Shown here: piece after piece, positions 1 to 5,272 of the stretch
Numbering within the stretch: position 1 is the first letter of the stretch
How the letters are laid out: each line of letters begins with the position of its first letter
Assembly (NCBI GenBank): GCA_001787475.1
Contig: MFXB01000045.1
Location: forward strand, 4,092-10,202
DNA length: 6,111 nucleotides
Direction of reading: 5' to 3'
From: Candidatus Peregrinibacteria bacterium RIFCSPLOWO2_01_FULL_48_20
GTDB taxonomy: Bacteria; Patescibacteriota; Gracilibacteria; UBA1369; 2-02-FULL-48-14
Program-made: the position numbers and the translations under genes
Notes under the pieces: generated by a model
Told to the model about the DNA's origin: nothing
Database searches by the model: none
The model's input: the letters and a program-made list of their open reading frames with translations, nothing else

Positions 1-554
1 GATTCCGGAGTTTGTCCATCGCCATGCACTTGATACGAAAGCATGGACTTGCAAATATGAGCTCCACGATCATTATACAAATTTACCTTAGTAACATCAT
101 GTCCAAAGAATTGAAGCATCCTGGCAAGACTTTCTCCCAATGCAATATTTCGAAGATGACCCAAATGCATGGGCTTGTTCGTGTTCGGACTAAAAAACTC
201 CACCATAGTCTTCTCATTGGCAGGCTCTACACCGCCACTGGGCTGAGTGACAATTTTGCCGGCGAAATCTGCCAATATTCGATTTGAAACGTGGAAATTG
301 ATAAATCCCTTTGCAGCGGAAACAGTAACACCGTCAGGTAATACTCCTGTAACTAAGGTTCTCACTCTGTCCACAATAGCATCTACGGTTTCATCCTGAC
401 TTTCACGCAAAGCATAGACATTCAAACCATAATCAGCCCCTTCAACTTTTGCCCTCAATATCGGTTGAACTAATTTTTTGCCAAGCACTCCCTCGACAAC
501 CGAGCTTAACATACCGGGAATACTATAATCGTCAGTGAAACTTAAAGATTCCAT
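1..554 (-). CDS. argS: Arginyl-tRNA synthetase, N-terminal part (3' end outside window)
   Basis: This class I aminoacyl-tRNA synthetase attaches arginine to tRNA-Arg in the cytoplasm, using ATP. About 184 codons are visible; the rest, including the KMSKS region, lies beyond the left edge. The N-terminal Add-1-like tRNA-binding domain covers roughly residues 1-100 and ends in a stretch resembling the family's 'GFINxxL' (here KGFINFHVS). Then comes the catalytic start VEFFSPNTNKPMHLGHLRN, with the HIGH motif as HLGH at residues 130-133, followed by YNDRGAHICKSML. The NTNKP form is the version I associate with Bacteroidota and CPR. The start is uncertain. ATG at 554 puts HLGH where Escherichia coli ArgRS has its HVGH. 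The frame stays open to a TTG at 656, which has AGAGG nine bases upstream and would add 34 residues; an in-frame TAG at 669-671 limits any further extension. The gene is transcribed away from the methyltransferase. Identity is secure; only the start is in doubt. Confidence 0.93.
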   Translation of the reverse strand, partial: MESLSFTDDYSIPGMLSSVVEGVLGKKLVQPILRAKVEGADYGLNVYALRESQDETVDAIVDRVRTLVTGVLPDGVTVSAAKGFINFHVSNRILADFAGKIVTQPSGGVEPANEKTMVEFFSPNTNKPMHLGHLRNIALGESLARMLQFFGHDVTKVNLYNDRGAHICKSMLSYQVHGDGQTPE

Positions 555-586
555 AATGGTTGAATAACTGTGGATACCAGTGCGGA

Positions 587-616
587 AAGATACCTTAATA
601 GAAGCTTTGAAGTCAA
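587..616 (-). promoter_or_regulatory. Possible sigma70-type promoter for argS
   Basis: On the minus strand TTGACT (616-611) is followed after 18 bases by TATCTT (592-587), matching 5/6 and 4/6 of the sigma70 consensus. It would start transcription near 580, about 25 nt before the ATG at 554. It supports that start over the upstream TTG, because with the TTG start it would lie inside the coding region. A match of this quality can occur by chance, so this is weak evidence. Confidence 0.25.
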
Positions 617-701
617 ATCCACCCACCTGGACATTGACTCCAGATGGTTTGATCAATAAAATATACCTCTAGAGTAAATTCATATCATTCCAATTCTATA
701 G

Positions 702-1499
702 ATGATGGATCAGGACAGGTACTTTGATGCCGTAGCAAGCAAATATGATTCACTTTATGACAATCCTTTGTCACAAGGAGAGAATCTTTTAGTAGCGGAA
801 GACATTGCCGTCCTTATTCATTCAGCAGCTAACAAAGTTCAGTCTATACTGGATATTGGCTGCGGGACAGGTCTGATGCTGGATATGACTCCTCATTTTG
901 GATGTGCTGATGCACGCTATGTCGGTACAGACCTCTCAGAAACAATGCTAAGGCGTTTACGGGAAAAACATGCAACCCGTTCTAACACTGAGACTCACCG
1001 GTGCGATATGAATACTTTTGACCTCCGAAACTTAAAAGAGGAATTCGACCTTGTCTTATCCACTTTCGGGGCATTTTCTTACGTCAAAGATCCTCTAAAT
1101 TTTTTACAAGACGTCAAACACATCTTAAAGAAGGACAATGGCCATCTTTTAGTAATGGCCTATTCACGCTTTTCAGTACAAAATATTTGGGCTCGCCTCA
1201 AGCAACAAAATCCAAAATATACTGACGCAGTACGTCCCTATGTGTATCGCAATGACAGTGACAGCTCGAGTAATGGCCCACTTACACGCTTCCATACCAG
1301 TGCTTCTCTGACGGAGGCGGCACATCGGGCAGGTTTACATCGGATTTCTGTGAAAGGACTTAACTTTTTTCTTGATTCGACTGGGAATAAACCGGCAAGT
1401 ACCGAGAATGCTATAAAGGCTCTCAGAGAAGAAAGGTTGCAAATACCATTGCCCGATCTTTCTCATAGTCTTATCCTAACCGCAAGTAATTATGAATAG
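702..1499 (+). CDS. Class I SAM-dependent methyltransferase, target unknown
   Basis: The 265-residue soluble protein has the Rossmann-type methyltransferase fold. Motif I is LDIGCGTG (residues 50-57), which binds the SAM amino-acid part. The acidic end of strand 2 is VGTDLSE, with D77 expected to bind the ribose. An HRCDM segment with D102 lies near the adenine pocket. FDLVLSTFGAFSYVKDP (115-131) is motif IV-like, and GHLLVMAYS (147-155) is strand 5. The N-terminal YFDAVASKYDSLYDN resembles small-molecule methyltransferases of the Methyltransf_11/25 type. There is no signal peptide or membrane segment. The start is ATG-ATG at 702/705 with no visible Shine-Dalgarno sequence. It is transcribed divergently from argS, and its last 8 nt overlap the YbaK-like gene, so the two are probably one transcript and translationally coupled. 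The substrate cannot be read from the sequence; a small molecule is more likely than DNA or rRNA, but this is inference. Confidence 0.88.
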   Translation: MMDQDRYFDAVASKYDSLYDNPLSQGENLLVAEDIAVLIHSAANKVQSILDIGCGTGLMLDMTPHFGCADARYVGTDLSETMLRRLREKHATRSNTETHRCDMNTFDLRNLKEEFDLVLSTFGAFSYVKDPLNFLQDVKHILKKDNGHLLVMAYSRFSVQNIWARLKQQNPKYTDAVRPYVYRNDSDSSSNGPLTRFHTSASLTEAAHRAGLHRISVKGLNFFLDSTGNKPASTENAIKALREERLQIPLPDLSHSLILTASNYE

Positions 1500-1971
1500 A
1501 GCCTACAGCAATATTCAAGCTATTCTAAAAGAGGGGGAAATTGTACCTGAAACGATTACACATCCTCCCGTTCTTACCTGTGAAGAAGCGGATGCTTTCA
1601 CTCCTGATCCGAAGGCGGGGCTAAAATCCCTAGTACTCCAAACAAAATCCAGAACCAACGTGGCAGTGTGTGTACTTCTTGGCGATCAAAGGGTTGATTT
1701 TAAAGCCGTGCAGAACTTAATGGGTGGACGTGTAAGCATGATGCCGGAGGAAGATGCTTGTGATTATGTGGGTTGCAGCAGAGGAGCCATTCCACCTTTT
1801 GGACACGCGCAGCCGCTTGCAATTTATGTGGATAATGCAGTTCTGGATCATCCCGTTGTCTATTTCAATCCGGGGATAAATACAGAGACGATGGGTCTAA
1901 AAAAAGATGACTTCTTCAGAGTCTTAGAGTGGCACCATGCCGTTTTCGCCACGATCAGCAAACCTTCATAG
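1492..1971 (+). CDS. YbaK/ProX-type aminoacyl-tRNA deacylase (trans-editing protein)
   Basis: The 159-residue protein fits a free-standing INS-superfamily domain (YbaK, ProX, ProXp), which hydrolyses mischarged aminoacyl-tRNAs in trans. Visible family features are the segment GLKSLVLQT with K45, which lines up with the lysine needed for YbaK activity (K46 in E. coli); GDQRVDFKAVQNLMG (64-78); GCSRGAIPPFGH (94-105), which contains the GXXXP loop as GAIPP; and the C-terminal VYFNPG (123-128). Length is normal for the family. The start ATG lies inside the end of the methyltransferase gene (8-nt overlap), with no strong ribosome site, so coupling is likely. Its 3' end overlaps the convergent ctlX gene by 17 nt. 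The amino acid and tRNA recognised cannot be assigned: YbaK proper edits Cys-tRNA-Pro, but relatives differ. Closeness to argS is suggestive only. Confidence 0.88.
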   Translation: MNRAYSNIQAILKEGEIVPETITHPPVLTCEEADAFTPDPKAGLKSLVLQTKSRTNVAVCVLLGDQRVDFKAVQNLMGGRVSMMPEEDACDYVGCSRGAIPPFGHAQPLAIYVDNAVLDHPVVYFNPGINTETMGLKKDDFFRVLEWHHAVFATISKPS

Positions 1972-2896
1972 GAAGAAAAACCTCGGCAAGCATACAGCGC
2001 GCACTGCCTCCACCGGCACCTTCAATAGTTGGAATGGGCGAACTAAGAATAGGAGCATCCATGCTGAGTATTTGACGTTGTTCTCCGGTAAGAGACTGAA
2101 ATGCCTGATCGGACATCACCCATAGTTTACCCCCATCAGTCGTAGCCACTTGCAGCATATTGCCGGCGAAATGTTCCATTTGTTCTAATGTAATTGGAAC
2201 CACCTTACGCCCCGTCACAGCTAAGGAACTCACAATGTTTTTTACATCCTGCGGATTTGGAATAACCTCAAGGCAAACCACAGCCGTTTGTTCCCCAATA
2301 GCCATAACTACGTTAGTATGGTAAATAGCTTGCCCACTTGGATACTCTGTAAGGAAAGTGAGTGCTTCATAGCCGAACTCATGACAAAATCGATCAAAAG
2401 GTTCAGGATCTGTCCTGGAAGACGGCGTAGCATAGGCAATACGATTTGCTCGGTCCAACACCATACTGCCGGTTCCTTCAAGGAATTTTCCATCGTTTTC
2501 AGCAGAAGTAAGGTCGACAATGCCTGTAAGCTGATGGTCAATGGATAATCTCTCCAAGATGTCCCTTCTACGTTCCCCTCTTCTATTTTTTGCCATCATA
2601 GGATAGACGCAAACTCGACCATCCTCATGAAAAGAGACCCAATTGTTCGGAAAAATAGAATCCGGGGTAACCGGTTCAGGTGTATCTGAAATGACTTCGA
2701 CGGAAACCCCGGCTTCAAGCAATTTCTCAACAATAGCATGGAATTCACGCAATGCTTTTTCTTGTAAATTTTGTCCCTCCATGTGCCTATTTTGAAAGTC
2801 ATTCGACCCAGCGGTTTCCGAGTTAAACCCAAAATTCACGGGTTCTATCATGAGCACCTTACTTGTCAGTGATGAAGCTCCGATATCTTGAGACAT
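1955..2896 (-). CDS. ctlX: CtlX-type citrulline hydrolase (pentein / guanidino-modifying family)
   Basis: The 313-residue cytosolic protein looks complete and matches the CtlX-like branch of the pentein superfamily, related to arginine deiminase and dimethylargininase. Family members are described as hydrolysing citrulline to ornithine, CO2 and ammonia. Landmarks in order are PDSIFPNNWVSFH (78-90), the N-terminal substrate loop; KFLEGTGSMVLDR (137-149) with the catalytic acid E140; IYHTNVVMAIG (191-201) with H193; EQMEHFAGNMLQV (238-250); and TIEGAGGGSARCMLAEVFLP (290-309) with the nucleophile C301. All catalytic positions are intact. It ends with the only TGA stop among the genes here, and the protein ends just after AEVFLP, which is my expectation for the family. 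The ATG is preceded by an AT-rich leader with no Shine-Dalgarno sequence. It is divergent from the 412-residue pentein across a 94-nt spacer and convergent with the YbaK-like gene. Family assignment is firm; citrulline as substrate follows from the family, not from direct evidence. Confidence 0.9.
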   Translation of the reverse strand: MSQDIGASSLTSKVLMIEPVNFGFNSETAGSNDFQNRHMEGQNLQEKALREFHAIVEKLLEAGVSVEVISDTPEPVTPDSIFPNNWVSFHEDGRVCVYPMMAKNRRGERRRDILERLSIDHQLTGIVDLTSAENDGKFLEGTGSMVLDRANRIAYATPSSRTDPEPFDRFCHEFGYEALTFLTEYPSGQAIYHTNVVMAIGEQTAVVCLEVIPNPQDVKNIVSSLAVTGRKVVPITLEQMEHFAGNMLQVATTDGGKLWVMSDQAFQSLTGEQRQILSMDAPILSSPIPTIEGAGGGSARCMLAEVFLPMKVC

Positions 2897-2924
2897 AATT
2901 TTTATTTATCTAAAAGTTTTTTCA

Positions 2925-2933
2925 ATAATAGCA
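2925..2933 (-). promoter_or_regulatory. ctlX: Possible extended -10 promoter of ctlX
   Basis: Read on the minus strand, TGC (2933-2931) followed by TATTAT (2930-2925) makes an extended -10 element about 28 nt before the ctlX start codon. It would give a short AT-rich 5' leader of roughly 20 nt. The -35 region is poor, as is common for extended -10 promoters. The match is short, so confidence is modest. Confidence 0.35.
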
Positions 2934-2965
2934 GATAGAGGTTTATTTGGACAGTACCCATGCAA

Positions 2966-2989
2966 AAATTGGCTCGGTAAAGCCAATTT
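2966..2989. repeat. Perfect 9-bp inverted repeat next to the pentein start codon
   Basis: The arms AAATTGGCT (2966-2974) and AGCCAATTT (2981-2989) are exact reverse complements around a 6-base loop, CGGTAA. The repeat ends one base before the ATG at 2991 and lies in the spacer between the divergent ctlX and 412-residue pentein genes. It could be an operator for a dimeric regulator of both genes, or an RNA hairpin that affects translation of the plus-strand gene. No T-run follows it, so it does not look like a terminator. The repeat is directly visible; its role is not. Confidence 0.7.
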
Positions 2990-2990
2990 A

Positions 2991-4229
2991 ATGAGATACG
3001 ACCGGTTGACAACCTATCATTGTTACTCTAAAACGAGAGTACCCCAATCAATTATTGTGAATAACACTCCTAAGCTACCGGCGAAAGAAAAGGATGAGTC
3101 AAATGATCCATTGAAAAAATACTGGGTCATGTTTAAACCAACGAAGGATTGGATGACACGACCCTTAAGTGTAGCTGGAGAGGGAAATGCTAAGATGTTA
3201 CAAGCTGTCCAAGATGGGACCATGCAAGCCCCCAATGCCGGCGCACAGGTTATCGAAGCATTAGCAGGGCTTTATAGAGCAAAGGGACGTAGAGTACTGC
3301 TTTTTGAAAGTTCACAAGCACTGCATCGAACAACAACAGATATTTTGGGGCATCCGGACCCTGACGATGTATTTACGGTAGACTACATTTCCGGACACCG
3401 ATTGAAAAATGGTGAATACATCAACATACTGAATACACTCTCTGCAACTCCACGAATGCTGGAGCATTATGTTGCAGAGAGAGCCCTCAGAGAGTTAGGT
3501 GTCATTAACACTACTACACAAATAAAAGGTATTGATGTGGAGGGCGGCGATTTCACTTTTATACCGGAGGCAATCCCAAAAATGGAGCAAGGGAATGAAA
3601 GTATTCTGGTGATGGGGGAAGGCCCTAATTCAAGAACAAATGATGAGGGTAGAAAGTGGCTGAGGGAACTTTTTAGTCCCGATCATATTCTTACGGTCAG
3701 AACCGATCAGTTTCACCGTGACCTTGTCTCAACGTTTCTTCTCGACAAAGAAGGTCGACTGGTCCAAGTGCTGTTAGCACAAGCTCAAATAAGCAATAGG
3801 GATCAGCTCAACGAGCAACTCCGTCAACTGGGGGTAGGAACAGTAGATATTCCCGAACATCTGGCTACAGCTTGCGCACTCAATGTTTCTGTAAACAAGG
3901 GGGACATCATTGGTATGCAGTCTTTCGGAGCCTTCGAAGCCACCTTAAAAGACCGTCTGTCCCCAAACGTGACTTATCACGTGCTCCCTGAACACTTACA
4001 AGATGCCACACGAGGCTTCACAATCTTACAAGGAGGGGCAAATTGCGTGAGTGGATCCATCGTCGCTGATCCTGAAGACATCGACGATACTCCAAAGAAT
4101 ATCCAAAGAATCAATGATATGCTCAACGGTCGTGATTTTGAAGATGAGTTAAGAGCTTACGCCACTGACTTAGATTTATTCCAAAAAGTTCAGGACTTAA
4201 AAGAAAAGCAGAGTCTAAGAATTTCCTAG
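2991..4229 (+). CDS. Long, divergent pentein-fold hydrolase (dimethylargininase/arginine deiminase-related)
   Basis: The 412-residue protein has the ordered catalytic signature of guanidino-group-modifying enzymes. PDDVFTVDYISG (124-135) carries an acidic residue D131. The segment IDVEGGDFTFIPEA (181-194) has E184 in the typical EGGD. TDQFHRDLVSTFLL (238-251) has H242 in an HxD motif. LQGGANCVSGSIV (346-358) has the nucleophile C352. The enzyme probably hydrolyses an arginine-like guanidine to a ureido compound, or transfers an amidino group. Dimethylargininases are usually under about 300 residues. Here the core appears to begin near residue 43 (KYWVMFKP) after a polar N-terminal segment, and a charged tail of about 55 residues follows the cysteine region. 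The start is uncertain: ATG 2991 is the first in-frame ATG but lacks a Shine-Dalgarno sequence and abuts an inverted repeat; GTG 3057 or ATG 3129 would remove part or all of the extension. The last 4 nt overlap the convergent pentein gene. Fold family is confident; substrate unknown. Confidence 0.82.
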   Translation: MRYDRLTTYHCYSKTRVPQSIIVNNTPKLPAKEKDESNDPLKKYWVMFKPTKDWMTRPLSVAGEGNAKMLQAVQDGTMQAPNAGAQVIEALAGLYRAKGRRVLLFESSQALHRTTTDILGHPDPDDVFTVDYISGHRLKNGEYINILNTLSATPRMLEHYVAERALRELGVINTTTQIKGIDVEGGDFTFIPEAIPKMEQGNESILVMGEGPNSRTNDEGRKWLRELFSPDHILTVRTDQFHRDLVSTFLLDKEGRLVQVLLAQAQISNRDQLNEQLRQLGVGTVDIPEHLATACALNVSVNKGDIIGMQSFGAFEATLKDRLSPNVTYHVLPEHLQDATRGFTILQGGANCVSGSIVADPEDIDDTPKNIQRINDMLNGRDFEDELRAYATDLDLFQKVQDLKEKQSLRIS

Positions 4230-5245
4230 CCTTGATGATTGTTGAAAATCTCCACCTTAGGGTGAGTGCCAAAAACATCAGGATGTTGAGATAAAGCGGC
4301 GGCAACAAGGGCTGCGTCAAGAGGCTCAGGCGTATAAACTTCTTGAGTGAGGCAATGAACCTGCCCTCCTGTTTTAAAGTTCTGAGTCAAAGGGAATGTA
4401 GTCACCTCAACTCCGGGCAGAGAAGTCCACGTGGATTCAGTTCGATAGTTAGCAAAAGAGCCTGTCCTAAAGATTTTACAGCCAGTAAAAAGCTGATTGG
4501 GCGCCATGTTATCTACATCAGTCAGTTCTAACTCATACAAATTGCCATCCAAACTACGCACCGCTTCCTCGATAGCGCGTCTTGAATCAGAAGGAAAAGC
4601 ATCCATATAACTAGCCACATGGACCACGCTATTCCCATCCACTGCAACCATAAAAATACAATCAAAATGGAAGCCTTTCCCTCCTATGATATCCATAAAC
4701 CGTCTTCTAGAGTCCGGGATCCCTAAAAAATCAGCCTGTTCATCAAGGCCATTCCTGTCAGAACGAACCGAAGTGGAAGCAAAAATCCAGTGTTCGTCCG
4801 GGATGGGCAGTACGCGCGAATTGCCCCCCTCATTAAAACCTCTTTGTGAACGGATAGGTTTCAAACCAAGAGCATTGGCAAACAACTCATGAACCCCGGC
4901 TTCCGGACGTCGACGTTCCGCAGCCATATTGAAGAGGAGAACCTCCCCTTGGCGAGATACCGCAATAGGATCTCTCACATAATCAATTGCTTCAGTCATT
5001 CCCAACGGATCTCTAAAGGATTTCAAGGGCCGAGGCAAAACCACTAAAGGCACACCTGCCTCTGCAATGGCATTCACCATGCCTGTGCGTTCATCTCTCA
5101 AAACATCCACATCTCCCTTCCACCCCTCACGAAATGAATCCTCATTGTATTCGTTCCCAATTGAATGAGTCACAATCCCGTTAGGATAATAAAGATCCTC
5201 GGGCTGCGGCGTATCCAGCGTTACAATATATTTGTGAATATCCAT
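4226..5245 (-). CDS. Pentein-fold guanidino-modifying enzyme (arginine/agmatine deiminase or amidinotransferase-related)
   Basis: The 339-residue soluble protein is a complete member of the pentein superfamily and is distinct from its two pentein neighbours. Catalytic landmarks are IDYVRDPIAV (87-96) with D92; RGFNEGGNSRV (135-145) with E139; GFHFDCIFMVAVDG (191-204) with H193 in an HxD motif; and TGGQVHCLTQEVY (292-304) with the nucleophile C298. The 'VHCLTQ' ending resembles agmatine deiminases ('IHCITQ') and related amidinotransferases, but the rest does not let me choose between deiminase, dimethylargininase and transferase activity. The ATG at 5245 lies 27 nt downstream of the argH stop on the same strand, so it is probably the second gene of an argH transcript. 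No Shine-Dalgarno sequence is apparent. Its stop shares CTAG with the stop of the convergent pentein gene. Confidence 0.85.
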   Translation of the reverse strand: MDIHKYIVTLDTPQPEDLYYPNGIVTHSIGNEYNEDSFREGWKGDVDVLRDERTGMVNAIAEAGVPLVVLPRPLKSFRDPLGMTEAIDYVRDPIAVSRQGEVLLFNMAAERRRPEAGVHELFANALGLKPIRSQRGFNEGGNSRVLPIPDEHWIFASTSVRSDRNGLDEQADFLGIPDSRRRFMDIIGGKGFHFDCIFMVAVDGNSVVHVASYMDAFPSDSRRAIEEAVRSLDGNLYELELTDVDNMAPNQLFTGCKIFRTGSFANYRTESTWTSLPGVEVTTFPLTQNFKTGGQVHCLTQEVYTPEPLDAALVAAALSQHPDVFGTHPKVEIFNNHQG

Positions 5246-5272
5246 AAGAAAGAGGTTTCAAAACATGTACAG

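Noticed and set aside
12..287. Plus-strand open frame opposite argS
   Set aside because: The minus strand here encodes the HLGH motif and catalytic core of arginyl-tRNA synthetase; the plus-strand translation has no recognisable domain.
667..674. 8-bp palindrome CTCTAGAG between argS and the methyltransferase gene
   Set aside because: It is short, with no second copy or wider symmetry without a bulge. It may be chance in a short spacer, so no operator is claimed.
1955..1957. Possible reassignment of UGA to glycine, as in Gracilibacteria and Absconditabacteria
   Set aside because: Conserved glycines use GGN, no gene has an in-frame TGA, and the ctlX TGA falls at the expected end of the protein. 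Reading through it would only add a tail antisense to the YbaK-like gene.
2897..2990. Sigma70 promoter for the 412-residue pentein
   Set aside because: TTGGAC at 2947-2952 resembles a -35 box, but no acceptable -10 lies 16-18 nt downstream, so I could not support a specific promoter.
1955..5245. Tandem gene duplication as the origin of the three penteins
   Set aside because: Lengths (313, 412 and 339 residues), motif wording and orientation all differ, so they look like separate old lineages brought together rather than recent copies.
5246..5272. Terminator between argH and the downstream pentein gene
   Set aside because: The 27-nt gap has no stable hairpin followed by a T-run; read-through as one transcript is more likely.
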